This document shows, one piece after another, positions 40,601 through 51,430 of a stretch of DNA of 64,000 bases (positions within the stretch are counted from its first letter, which is position 1; each line of letters begins with the position of its first letter). The DNA lies in the NCBI GenBank assembly GCA_964035545.1, contig OZ037766.1:4505722-4569721 (forward strand), written 5' to 3'. The DNA is from Bugula neritina (taxonomy: Eukaryota > Bryozoa > Gymnolaemata > Cheilostomatida > Bugulidae). The position numbers and the translations under genes were made by a program. The notes beneath the pieces were generated by a model. The model searched no databases. It saw only the letters and a program-made list of their open reading frames with translations, and had not been told where the DNA came from.

Positions 40601-43368
40601 CTATACACATAGTAAGCTTCCTGCTATGGATTGTAGTTGAACTGGAGGCTTTCAAATGAGAGACATGTTTTGGTCTAAATCTTTAGTTTTCTTAGATGTG
40701 CCCAGTGACTGAACGTAATAATAAAGCTGTAGATATCTGTATGTCTCACTTTACTTGGCATGCTAGTAGATTACAAGTGGATTTGAGAGCAGTCCTAATT
40801 ATGAGCTACTAATGGGCTAGAGGAGCAAACAGATCTGATGTGTTTATACTCAAAGCCAAATTAACAGTTTGAAGAAAAGAAAACAATTTCAATGTTTACT
40901 TGAACTTGTTTAATATGTTTGTTGTCTATTTTACATCAAGGCCCATTTGATACACTTACCAGCAATGTAATAGAAGATCAACAATATATACATTACTATC
41001 AGTTGTTTCAACTTCAATAACAAAAGCAACAGTAAATTTTTGCTGCTATTATGAATAAAAGCTCAATCGAACCAAGGTGGAGATAACTTGTGTCAAAAAA
41101 GTGACTTACTGTGGTGCTAGTGCCATCACTTATAGTGACTTGGAGATTATATCTACTGGTTGTCTCTCTGTCTAACTTTTCTTTCAGAGTCACTTTGTAG
41201 CTGTTTGAAGACACCTCGGTGAGCAGAAACTTCTTGTCGTGATTAATGGTGACAGTGAGGGGGTCACCATCAGAATCATCAACAATAAAGTTGAAAACCA
41301 GAGCACCTAAATGTACACAGTCATTGTGGTAAATTACATCTAGGACATTTCTTACAATTAAAAATAAGGAATATATTGTAATGTAGTTTCAAGCAAAAAA
41401 TATCGATCAAGACCATTGCGAAAGAAAAACCCGTCATGAATATTAATTCTTGTGTAATATAATTGTAGAATGCAAATAAACCAATTGGAAAATCATTATT
41501 CTTAACGTTATGAATTTCCAATGACTACAGTAAAAGGAAGTTGTAGGCTGTACATAACTATGATATGTATCCTACATAATTAAGAGTCGCAACTGTTAAA
41601 GGAATTGGTCCTGTATATATAGTTATATATTCCTAGTATTGAGTGAAGTGAGTAAATACAAGAGCAGACGTGGTCTTATAGGGGGTTAGAGCTGATGGCT
41701 TAGCAAATCCGAACCCCAGTAAAGGCCATTTGTGATTTTAAGAAGAGCATCCAGTCATAATTGCTCCTGCACCACATATGAATTTCAAGTTCTTAGCCTG
41801 CTTTTAAAAAACCCTTTTCCTCAAGGTTCTTACAGGGATGGTGACTATAAAATTTTGTGAACAAGTACACAAACTCAATAGAATGGAGTATTTCTCTCAG
41901 CAAGTTCTTACGCTGTTGTCTTTTAATGAAGAAGTGAAACTATGGGCATATCAACACCCCCCCCCCACTTTGTGTGCCACTGCACAGTCTATGTAGTCTA
42001 GTTCAGATTGTGCCATACCATGTCAACTCTGTATTAGAAGTGATACTCACCAATAGGTTCATCCTCGGAGATGGTAACACTGGAAGGGCCGTCATATTCT
42101 GGCCATTCATTCGCACACCCTGCAGAAAATTGCAACTATTAAAATAACAAATATATGTACGGTGTGTTTTTACTGACTGTGCAACTAAGAAGTAAGTGAA
42201 GGAATGCAAAGTTCTTTTGTATAGCATTATTTATAAAAAAAATTATTTGTAGGAAGAGTATTGGCAGGTTTTTAAAATTGTTACCAAGTTATTAATGTGT
42301 TGAAAATGCATATATATAAATTAAGCATTAGAATAGATATGCATGTTCATCCTTAGCGATATAGACCATAATGGATCATGGCATTTTATAAACAAGTTTT
42401 TCTAAGACAAAGTTTAGTTCATACCACTATCTGATTTTTGTCTTATAAAGCAAAATAAATTTATTCTCTCAACTTGGCTTCAATAATTTTACTTGCTTCA
42501 TATTCCTTTAATTATATAATAAATAATTAATATGAGGTAATATGACAAGCAGTTGAATTACTGTGAAGTCAATTAAAATGTCCAGACATTATTGAGTTAC
42601 AAAAAGTAGAAAGACAGACTGATTGCAAGTGACAAGCTTTTGCATACTCCTGGGATGCTGTCGGCAGCGGTAAAATTATATAATAGCAATTGAAATTACT
42701 CGATAATTGGTGATCAATTCTTTTAGTAGTACTACATAACATCTATATTCAGACTGCAATTACCAACCACTTGCGCTGGGCTGTCAGTTGTTACATAAAT
42801 GTCTGGGGTGGGGGTTAATGGTTTTATCTTATTAATACAATTATAATACATTTCAATCTATTAATACAATTTCATTACATCTTCAATATATTAATGCAAT
42901 TACTATACATTTTCAATCTATTAATACAATTTCACTACATTTTTTATTTATTAGTATAATTACTATACAGTTTTATTGTATTAATGTAATTACATTACAT
43001 TTTTCAATGCAGCAGTTGCGGTGTAGCGTTATGCTAATAATGGCGGTAAGAGTTTCTGTTTCAATGTCAAGCTACCCACGAGTTTAAAGTTCTGCGAGGC
43101 ACGTGCTGTTTCAACAATAAACAACAATGGGTGCTCCCAGCTATCGAAATCTGTTTTCGTACAAAAATAGACTGACCACAATGTATAGAAAGTTTAAAAG
43201 GGTTGTGCTAAGAACTGTGCAAACAATAGTGTTTTTATTAAGTCTCTGTTACCAATTCTTCTATCTATTTAGCTGAGTGAAAAGCCATAGAAACATCTTA
43301 CCAATGGAGATGAATAATAGCAGCAATGAGCACCCTTTGTACATCTTCCCATTCAAACTGTGTATCAT
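19634..43368 (-). CDS. large transmembrane cadherin, CDH23/Cad87A-like (complete, 32 exons)
   Basis: Thirty-two exons join with perfect phase agreement from an ATG at 43368 to a stop at 19634, giving 5,763 nt and 1,920 residues. Order: signal peptide (MIHSLNGKMYKGCSLLLLFI), about 14 cadherin EC repeats with DxND-type linkers (VNDVNDYVP, INDNNDNAP, VVDVNDNRP, VNDLNDNKP, ILDVNDNPP, ITDVNDNKP, VEDFNDNTP, VDDVNDNRP and others), a membrane-adjacent domain (~1602-1690), one TM helix (~1714-1739) and a cytoplasmic tail of ~180 residues. The tail has no catenin-binding region and ends TTEV, a class I PDZ ligand. Such cadherins mediate calcium-dependent contacts at the cell surface. Length, EC count, membrane-adjacent domain and PDZ-type end resemble insect Cad87A and the C-terminal half of vertebrate CDH23. 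Orthology is an inference. Exon coordinates are given in the three block entries. Confidence 0.93.
21295..21420. mobile_element. small foldback element, copy B
   Basis: In the last cadherin intron. The left arm CTCCGAGTTGGGGGTGAATC leads to AGTGCAGTAGT, and the right arm CTATTGCACTCAGCCACTCC closes it, with an inner TTTGGAGTT / AACTCCAAAC pair. Same family as 8891-9010 and ~40135-40287. Confidence 0.65.
24183..24410. repeat. minisatellite of ~12-bp TAGTAATG-containing units
   Basis: About 18 degenerate units of roughly 12 bp (for example CTAGTAATGTGC) in a cadherin intron, ending ~20 bp before the exon at 24430-24470 on the plus map. On the transcript it therefore lies just downstream of that exon's donor. 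Confidence 0.8.
25713..31422 (-). other. cadherin exons 15-26: EC8-EC14 and start of the membrane-adjacent domain
   Basis: Exons in transcript order: 31422-31290, 30878-30681, 30164-30014, 29869-29704, 29483-29241, 28967-28665, 28398-28186, 27964-27742, 27473-27311, 27080-26885, 26407-26240, 25870-25713. Linkers: ILDVNDNPP (~909), VKDINDKAP (~1008), ITDVNDNKP (~1120), VEDFNDNTP (~1225), VDDVNDNRP (~1350) and VGDVDDNAP (~1488). The last repeat (EC14, ~1490-1600) is degenerate and ends without a DxND linker (VYIIDAENVY), passing directly into the membrane-adjacent domain. LDRE or DRES motifs occur in EC8, EC12 and EC13. Confidence 0.9.
30960..31255. repeat. AT-only simple repeat
   Basis: Nearly pure A/T tract of ATATTATATCATA-like units in the cadherin intron between the exons at 31290 and 30878. 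Low complexity, with no other content. Confidence 0.85.
32948..33058. repeat. minisatellite, GAGAGTTTGTGA-like units
   Basis: About nine degenerate 11-12 bp units (GAGAGTTTGTGA, GAAAGTCTGTGA) in a cadherin intron, ending ~50 bp from the donor of the exon at 33109. Confidence 0.8.
37168..37250. repeat. tandem repeat, ~31-bp unit
   Basis: Two and a half copies of a unit containing CACTGTCATAGCACTGTGAT and ACCCTGTCAC, in the cadherin intron between exons 6 and 7. Confidence 0.85.
40135..40287. mobile_element. small foldback element, copy C
   Basis: In the cadherin intron between exons 3 and 4. Ends pair as GCTAGAAGC / GCTTCTAGC. The core TAAGTGCAGTAGTCCAGGAG pairs with CCAAGCTACTGCACTTA. Same family as copies A and B. 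No recognisable coding content. Confidence 0.65.
41661..41800 (+). mobile_element. possible tRNA-derived SINE remnant
   Basis: A tRNA-like stretch (GGGGTTAGAGCTGATGGCTT, then AGCAAATCCGAACCCC) is followed by AAGAAGAGCATCCAGTCATA. That segment resembles the body segment (a GAAGGGCATCC-type block) shared by many invertebrate and vertebrate SINEs. The promoter boxes are degenerate and no TSD was found. It is in the cadherin intron between exons 2 and 3. Confidence 0.35.
42827..43005. repeat. degenerate tandem repeat, ~35-bp AT-rich units
   Basis: About five units containing TATTAATACAATT and CATTACATTTTCAAT, in cadherin intron 1, about 300 bp downstream (in the transcript) of the signal-peptide exon. 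Confidence 0.75.
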
Positions 43369-44192
43369 TTTCTTGAGTTGTAATAGTATTGGGTATACTC
43401 AACATTCACTGGTGAAAAGAAAGCACAAACAGTTGTATAGAAGCATAGTAATGGAATAAATGTATATGTATGTACTCGTACAGTTAAAGTGTATCATACA
43501 CATGGCAATTTAAAAGGAGAAGTAAGAGCTTTTTCAGTTCTCAACTTTATTAAAATAATTTGCGTAAGGCTACGGTAGCGTAAAGGTATTGATGGACACC
43601 TGGGGTTTGGCAAAGAGCCAGAAGTGATGTGTATGATCGTGGGCAGAAGGCAGGTTAAGTATCTGGTGCGCGTTAAATTGACTGTCAAAGAGGCGGATAA
43701 GTTATGTAAATTTTTTCAAAAGTTTCATCTAACTTGTCAAAGGTGGTTAACTTTGCTGTGACTTTTCAATGAAAGTTGTTAGCCTTTTGACCACTAAAGA
43801 GAAGATGCAAATGAAGCAGCCCTGTCTGTGATAATTAAATTCACAGCTGAAGGTACTGGACTATAAACACGTCTGAGTTTCACCAAAATACCACCTTTTT
43901 TTCTAAATATTGCCTGTTGTTATGAGCACAAATGCCGTTTTTTTGCATTTTTCGTTATTGGTTGAGCTTTAATTACATACCAGCATTTAACTAACTGTCG
44001 GCCAGCAGCGACAGCTCAAGCATTTTATTATTTGTTTTGTGTGTTTATCAAGTTGGATAATTATCAGTTAATATACAAGCTCCAGACTTAAGCACAAAAC
44101 CTGAAGTCTGTAATTATGAAACTATCATTATTATTACATCATCAGTGCTGATTTTTAATGGATCCATAATTATTGTATTTATATCAGATTAG
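43369..44192. other. 5' flank of the cadherin gene
   Basis: Should contain 5'UTR and/or promoter of the cadherin gene. There is no clear TATA/CCAAT cluster. Positions 43560-43690 are noticeably less AT-rich than the surroundings, with several CpG dinucleotides, but carry no recognisable coding content. Confidence 0.4.
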
Positions 44193-44611
44193 TGTTTGTG
44201 TCAGACTGTTGTTGTATTTGTGTCACACTGTTGTTGTATTTGTGTCACACTGTTGTTGTATTTGTGTAACACTGTTGTATTTGTGTCACACTGTTGTTGT
44301 ATTTGTGTCAGACTGTTGTTGTATTTGTGTCACACTGTTGTTGTATTTGTGTCACACAGTTGTTGTATTTGTGTCAGACAGTTGTTGTATTTGTGTCACA
44401 CTGTTGTTGTATTTGTGTCACACTGTTGTTGTATTTGTGTCAGACAGTTGTTGTATTTGTGTCACACTGTTGTTGTATTTGTGTCACACTGTTGTTGTAT
44501 TTGTGTCACACAGTTGTCGTATTTGTGTCACACTGTTGTTGTATTTGTGTCACACTGTTGTATTTGTGTCACACTGTTGTATTTGTGTCACACTGTTGTA
44601 TTTGTGTCAGC
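44193..44611. repeat. 22-bp minisatellite (about 19 units)
   Basis: Tandem units of GTGTCACACTGTTGTTGTAT plus TT (22 bp), with 19-bp variants that lack one TTG and point variants (CAGACTG, CACAGTTG). The unit contains no stop in any forward frame and 22 is not divisible by three. This creates overlapping long open frames encoding Cys/Val/Leu-rich peptide, which are not genes. It ends about 0.8 kb upstream of the cadherin ATG. Confidence 0.97.
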
Positions 44612-47404
44612 CAAAATTAAGGAAGCATCTCAAAGTTTGTGTTATTACATACTTGGCCATTTTATTACGCAAAAAGTTAAATAATTTTTAATCCAAACAT
44701 TAAAATCTATAAAATATATTGCAATGCAGTCAGCTAAGTTCACCTGATACTTTTCCAACACCTACTATCCTACTATAATATATCTATTGTCTTGAAACCA
44801 CTTGAACTAGTAAAACCCTGTTACTATTATTGAAACACTTAGACATCATAAGTGTGCTTTTCTGTGCAGCTACATGTTTCATTATAAATCTCCAATGTAT
44901 GTTTTCATTTCAGCCTTACAATAAAAAATAATCTTTAAATTTGGAGAGCTGTTGAGTTATTGATGTGCTCCTTAATCCGTTGAACTGGGCAAAACTAATC
45001 TTAGTAGACTTGCAGTAATTGCACAGTGGCCACAGAGCTTACTTGCTAGTCATTGTAAATCATGCCCACCTTATAATATATAATACTTTACTGCGTCTAC
45101 TTGATCAATACAGAGTATAAGCAATTTATCATTAGAATTGGTGGTAAAATAAAATGCACCAAGATACAACTAAACTGTCTTATAAAAAAAGCAATTACTA
45201 GCTGAAATTGAACAAATGTAATTAATGGGTGAGAAAATGTGATTATCTTAAAAAACAACTTATTTATGAATGAAAGCTATTTCTGCATTTTTAGCTAAAT
45301 TAATCTAAAATAAAAAATGCTGAAACCCTACTAGTACTAGACCACTCTGCAAGTGTAGCAATGAGTTGGATTATATAGCTGAAAGAACACAAAGTGCTGA
45401 AGTTGCTATGAAACTGTTCAAGTATTATCTGTTCATCTTTAGCAAATAATAAGGAGTCCCAATAATGGATGAATAAATAGGAGGACTGGCTGGTCACTCT
45501 ATAAGACATTGGAGCCCAAAATGAATCATCTAATTTCAGTAAATTTGATCTCTAAATAAACCTGTGAATAACGTTACATGGAACTAGTCCTACCAGCTAG
45601 CAAGTAGGTTCGGAAGGAGTTATGTTTAATTCTGACAGTTTTAAAATGAGCCCTTTTCTAATACCTATTTATGGTAATCAAAATTGGCTCTCCAAATGAA
45701 GAGGCATTAAATTCAATATTAAAAATAGAGCAGAGGTGCTGGTTATTATTTTTATAGTCTCTCCTTAAAATAAGTTAAATTTCCAGATAAAGTCACTTTA
45801 GCCAAGTAGAATATCAACAGTGCAGTACAGGGTCAGGGATCAGCAAAAATACACAGTTTTGTGAATTCTAATAATAGATACTGTTGTATATATAGTTTAG
45901 CCACATCTCACCTATAACCATACTAATAGACAGTTAATAATTTCTCAGCAATGGCTGTAAAATACAATTCTGATTAAAGTAGAACCTATAACAAGTTTTC
46001 TAGCAGACTTTGCATAGGCATGGTAGCTAGAGCATATGTTTTAATTAGTTGTTTCCTTATGCAAAGTGGTAATGTGATTTTAAATAGATATTTTGCCAAT
46101 GGTGTTGAGTAGTGCAATTGTTTATACTCATGGTTTGACCTCAAGAAAAAAATTAAAATGTAGTTTTACAGCCTTTTAGCTTTATCAGCACTTATGATGA
46201 AGAGCTCTTCAATTTTAACCTGCTGTACAGAATCTCATCGCTGCATGCAGCCTAATCATAAAACTTTTATAAAAAATGATCCTAAGGTTTATTGAAAACT
46301 TTATAGTGCTTTTGGTTTCTTGCAGTAGTATTCTTACAAGTTGAGAAACAAAACAATAGGTTTTTGCAAGCAAAAAATATACTTAAATTTCCATACAATT
46401 CACATTGCACCTGATAAAATTTAAATATAAATGTCATCTTCCAATCACAGATAAATAAGCTTAGACGATTTCTTGGTGTTGGCTAAAACCAATGGTAGCA
46501 CGCAAGAAACCACCCTACTGTTGCACCTAATTATGGTTAATGTCAGAAGGAAGGGAAATAATACAGGTTGCTTTTTGGTTTCTGTACTTAATCCCTCCCA
46601 TAGAGCTTGTCAACCCACATTTAGCAACAAAAGTCAGTTTTTCATCACAAAAAAGGTTAGCTCCTCGATTTCTCAATTAGATAAAAGATTAATTTACATA
46701 TTGAAAGCTTTTAAGAATATTGTGCCTCCACCATGGTACCTGTTATATTATGGTAGTCAATCAACAGAGGTTGTATTAGTTATATATTATCTTATGTTAT
46801 TACCTTGTTACCTTGGGCTGACTTTAGAGGTCATAATATCCATAAAATTAGGTCTGTTGAGTTTTACGAGACTTTGAATAATCCACTTGAAGCCTTTCTA
46901 AAATGAAACAAAAATATCAATAAGCACTTAGTTATTAAAGACAAGAAACAATAATTAAAAATTTAAGAGATGCACTCACATAATTATTTATCATTAAAAA
47001 CTTTGTTGCAGAAAAAAATGTTTGTTGAAATGATAAAAGTTAACCTTTCTTCAATGTTATGCAGCTTGTTAACTACTGTAAACTACAAATATAAGTCCAG
47101 CAGCAAGAAAGAAAGCCAAGTTAATAAAGCTATCAGCTATGTAGCTTTACCTATACAACTTCAAACTATACCTTTGGTATCCAAGAATGATAAAAAGATC
47201 AGAAGTAAACCAAATAATCCAGTAGCTAGCAACAATTCAAATTTCTTATCAATCATAAAACTACAATACAATATATATTAGAGTCGTAGAACAGCAACAG
47301 TTGCTTGTTCACACCAGTATCGTGATATCTTCTGCGGTCAGTTGAGTGTAAGCGAATGCACGCTGCGTCTTCCCAAAGTAATGACAAATTATCTCACACC
47401 AACT
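44612..47404. other. intergenic, no gene recognised
   Basis: AT-rich. The open frames at 46473-46877 and 46970-47281 have no domain, no splice or start context and an AT-driven composition (Lys, Asn, Ser, Leu, Ile), so they are left out. Confidence 0.5.
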
Positions 47405-47490
47405 CCCCGCCCTTTCTAGATCAATAAAGGCACACGACTATTCATCGCAGGTGAACGATTTCGACCAATCATCTGCGAGGATATATAAAA
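47405..47490 (+). promoter_or_regulatory. candidate polymerase II promoter (GC box, CCAAT, TATA)
   Basis: In a local CpG-containing, less AT-rich island (~47285-47480): a GC box CCCCGCCC (47405-47412), a CCAAT box (47465-47469) and TATATAAAA (47482-47490), in canonical order and spacing for plus-strand transcription from about 47515. The next ATG (47545) opens only 23 codons, so any product would need splicing or be non-coding. No downstream exon is identified. The island could instead serve the cadherin gene on the other strand. Function is an inference. Confidence 0.4.
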
Positions 47491-48715
47491 GCCTATTCAA
47501 TGAATTCATGACTAGACAATCAATTTAAAGACATCTGCTTAGCTATGGCTATAGAAAAAGATCAAAATAACAAAACAATACAAGTCATTGTCATGATAAT
47601 TATATTCAGATACTAAAACTGATGAAATGATAGTTTTATATGACTCTTGAAATCCACTCTAGCAGCATCCAGTTAATAGTAAAATGACAATCAGCAGGAT
47701 ATTGTATAGGAAATAGAAACTTGAATTTGCAGTTGCCTCAATTTATTTCAGTAGATATGCACATATTAGATGCTTATCAAATCATAGATACTCCCTCACT
47801 GTGTGTATTTCTATAGTGTGTAAAAACTTGCTAAATTACTTTTATTTTGTCAAATTTTCATCCATTTTGAGAAAAATAATCTCTAAAATAGAGAAATTAT
47901 GTAAAAGAAAGCCCCTTGAGCAAGTAAATGGTATGTAGGAAGACATTATAAGGCTTTTCGTGTCTTTTCAGCCAATTTATTTTATGTATGTCATACAGCT
48001 TTCTAGATTCTGGGCATCCTACACTCTACAACATCATGTTTTGAAAAATTCAAAATACATTTCAAATTGTTGAAATCTACATCATTATAAACAGAATGAA
48101 AATGCCACACTTGTAAGTTTTATAACGTAGCTTGGAAGGCACTCAAAGATTCTGCAGTTTTTAATTGAAATGTCATTTGCAATGAGTTGCCTCGAAGCAG
48201 AGGGGATGGTGTAATCTTAAAATTGCATTAGCATAGGTACTTAAGTAGGGGCTAACACCTGCCTATCATTACTGATTCCCAACGGTATAGCCTACTGGCT
48301 AGTCACTCAGTCAGTCAATGAACAAATACACTGAATAGCCACAATGGGTCACATGGCACGTGTCCATACCACCTTTGTGTATCAAAAAACACTAACCCGA
48401 ACTAAGACTAACAAAATTCAATAAAGCTCACTGACTGACTTAATTTTATTAAAAGATATACTTGTTTTCATATCTGGATTAGTGAATGATGTCAGACTCG
48501 TACACCTAAATATAATGCACTGCGCAAACACCTGGCTCACTTCTAGCACTTGCTAGCACTTGCTGTTCCACCAATGTTTACTAATACAACATTCAGGGGA
48601 GTAAGTAAATTAAGGTAAACCAATTTATATTCTTATGACAAAGATTGTCACCAAGTAATCCCCTTCAGTTTCATTAGGGGATTGTGACACTGTAGAATAG
48701 TGTAACTGAGCAGCT

Positions 48716-48783
48716 TACCCAGAGATGCTGACAAGCCTTACCCAGGGATGCTGACAAACCTTACCCAGGGATGCCAACAAAGC
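48716..48783. repeat. three tandem 22-bp units
   Basis: CTTACCCAGGGATGCTGACA-type unit repeated three times with a few changes. Confidence 0.85.
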
Positions 48784-49559
48784 TGTCAGCTCAATGATAA
48801 GAGTGGAGAAGTGATTACAATGTTGTATTAGAGGAAGTTGATTTACCCTCTGAAAAAACTTACTGTTTAGAATAAACTGAACTAGTTTTTGCCTTTGTGT
48901 GGAAAAGCAAATATGAGTTTAAACATTTTTCATCATTATTTGAAGCAGATAAAACTTTAAATTGTAGAAAAAGTTGTTTTTATTTTGATAGCATGATATG
49001 TTTCGCAAGTAAAGCCTTAACTATGCCTTTATTTTTAAATCTATTACACTAATGTAACCATATCCAACATTCTCTAAGGCTCATATCATTCTGTGATAAC
49101 AAAAAATAAACAAGCATACTTACTAAAATGCCAGTTTATTTGTTTTAGCAGTAATTTTGCATGTTTAATACTTTTCCGTTTCACACTGCACATAAACGAA
49201 ACTATTTGTGTATCAGTATCGTTTATCATGCTTTCAAAACCTTTTTTCACTAATGGCTGCCATGTTTACTATATAATTCACAATTCAATTTCATGAATTA
49301 TTTAATAGCTACAAAATCAATGATTAGCATTCAACATAGAACTTGTTAGTCAGTCTAAAGTTAGAGTCAAGCTTTGTCTTTGCAATACGCAAGAGACGTC
49401 TAGGATCACCAAACAGTAAAACATAATATTATACACTGCAGGCTCCACACTCACCCCAGAATTTATAATCTGCTGACATGCTAATTAGCTGCCTCTAATA
49501 AAAGTTTTAAAAATAATTGGAATACTTCCTATGGTACTCAACTTGTACAATGATGATTT

Positions 49560-49966
49560 GAAAACAAAATAATCAAGCACTAGATAGCCCTTAGCTTTAA
49601 AAAGCTTTGGGTAATAGCTGAAAGTACAGCTGCTATCTTGGGCTGTGGAGCTTCTATGTTACTCTAGAATGTTCTATCAGGCTCTAGATAATTGCAATAG
49701 TACTAAAATCATTGCAGTTTATAGAATTTTCAAAAAAATGTCGTATAAGAGGTATAAACAGAGGTATAAACGCAACTTATACGACATTTTTTTGAAAATT
49801 CTATAAACTGCAATGGTTTTAATACTATTGCAATTATCTAGAGCCTGATAGAACATTCTAGAGTAACATAGAAGCTCCATAGCCCAAGATAGCAGCGGTA
49901 TTTTCAGCTATTACCCAAAGCCTTCCAAAGCTATAATGGTTATCTGGTGCTTGATTATATTGTTTC
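49560..49966. repeat. long foldback palindrome
   Basis: Two arms of about 190 bp, complementary at roughly 95% by eye, separated by a ~26-bp spacer (around 49752-49777) holding two GAGGTATAAAC repeats. Arm ends read AATCAAGCAC and GTGCTTGATT. The inner 100 bp next to the spacer is almost perfect (AAAAAAATGTCGTATA / TATACGACATTTTTTT). No coding content. It is a foldback element or a hairpin-forming inverted duplication. Confidence 0.93.
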
Positions 49967-50750
49967 ATAAAACTAAATGTACCTTCTCTATGTAATATAG
50001 ACTGCAATAAAAAGTTCATTTTTCAGCAGCTTGGTGTTCTGTCTTCAACTAGACTGACATTTTTATCAGTAACCCCAACAGCATTGGCAACTCTGTATAA
50101 TTAACAATATATCAGTAGACTTGAGTACATGACTGTTTAGTATTCAATAGCCTCATATTTTTTATTACCTGCATGTAATTTACGGGACAGTTTCATCTTA
50201 TAGTTTAAAAGTTATTCATTCTTTCGGAGGAGATAACTTTATGCTATAGTTTTGAAATTGGCTCCAAGCCAACAATCATTTTCTCAACTTAAAGCAACTA
50301 TACACCTCTACCTATTAGGAATATATTGTCATTATTTGTAGAAAATAAATAATAAGAACTATCAAAGAAAAGCTAAAATTATGTTTTGTCATTTCTTTTA
50401 ATTCTCAAACAATATAAATGCATTGACCTGTGCAACTCACTTACTATTGCCAATAGACTGAATAAAAGACAGATATTGAAGTGTGGATTAATTGGAAAGA
50501 TATACAGCTTCTTCCAAATATAGAAAGTGTTTACGGAACTCTTAGTCTATTACCATTTGCCATCCCACATAACGTGGGAACTTATTAGTATGCAACTTAT
50601 GTACTTCATTAATGTAACATAATCCACTTATAGTACATGTCTCAAATGCAATGAGCTGTTGATTATTTTTAAGCAATAGTAAATCTTTTTCAAAACCGAA
50701 ATACTATGGCTATTCAAAAAAAATTAAGATGACGCAACATTTGGCATATA

Positions 50751-50788
50751 TGCTATAGACTATAGCATATATGCTATAGTCTATAGCA
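50751..50788. repeat. 38-bp perfect palindrome
   Basis: TGCTATAGACTATAGCATAT followed by its exact reverse complement around the central ATAT. There is no loop, so it could extrude as a cruciform. Confidence 0.9.
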
Positions 50789-51289
50789 AATAAATGAAGC
50801 ATTTTATCATTTATATTGCTATTATAATTATAGTTCTTATACTAACAATATGATTGTAGATAGCATGATAGCCTAACGTGCTATTGCATTGCAGAAATTA
50901 TAGCTTCCCTGGCAGGTTTCACAAAGAGACATTACTTTGTTGCTGAATTATATACTTAAGATGATAAGATACAGCAGCACAACATCTGATTGGCTAGCTG
51001 AGAGGGCAGCTGTAGGTTAGTCCTAGACTGTTAGTAGAATCGTGTGATCTAATATAATAAATGTTATATGTTTTACTGAGATAACAAGAGGTTTATGGTG
51101 CTAACGAGTCCACCACATTTAACCAATCACTTGCTATCAATTAATTAGTTAAACATTTAGGTGTCTACCAGCCTCTTCTTAGATTAACAAATGCTATTAT
51201 TTTGATCTTTTGATAGTTAATCTTTCACTTGCCGAAAAGAGAGAAAAAGAGTTTATTTTATGCCCAGTAGTCAATGATGCAGAGTGGCA

Positions 51290-51430
51290 GTAGTGTAGAG
51301 GGGTAGTTGCCCTATATAGAAGATAGTGGTGTAAGGGAGGGGTAGTAGGGATGTAAGGGAGGGGGGTAGTAGTGGTGTAAAAGAGGGGCAGTAGTGGTGT
51401 AAGAGAGGGGGTAGTAGGGATGTAAAGGAG
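51290..51430. repeat. G-rich minisatellite
   Basis: Repeats of about 27 bp built from GTAGTAGGGATGTAAGGGAG and variants, with GGGG to GGGGGG runs on the plus strand. The four or more G-tracts could form a G-quadruplex. Confidence 0.85.

Larger units (their letters stand above)
31737..43368 (-). other. cadherin exons 1-14: signal peptide and EC1-EC7
   Basis: Exons in transcript order: 43368-43302 (signal peptide), 42119-42051, 41306-41110, 39987-39811, 39027-38860, 38193-37998, 36608-36475, 36234-36031, 34764-34606, 34466-34234, 33918-33675, 33394-33109, 32608-32373, 31931-31737. EC linkers fall near residues 121 (VNDVNDYVP), 241 (VEDEQDTPP, degenerate), 365 (IFDLNDQKP), 480 (INDNNDNAP), 585 (VVDVNDNRP), 690 (VNDLNDNKP) and 795 (VTDVNDELP). 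LDRE motifs are present in EC1 (KLDRETTSRY) and EC5 (CLDRETKSTF); EC5 has an extra CENC cysteine pair directly before LDRE. EC2 holds GCTASDC. EC4 has an atypical ADYETTS in place of LDRE. Confidence 0.9.

Noticed and set aside
44173-44691. Three overlapping plus-strand open frames of 108-172 codons
   Set aside because: Artefact of the 22-bp minisatellite, which lacks stops in every forward frame.
46473-47281. Two plus-strand open frames (134 and 103 codons)
   Set aside because: AT-driven composition, no domain, no matching splice or promoter context; expected by chance in an AT-rich desert.
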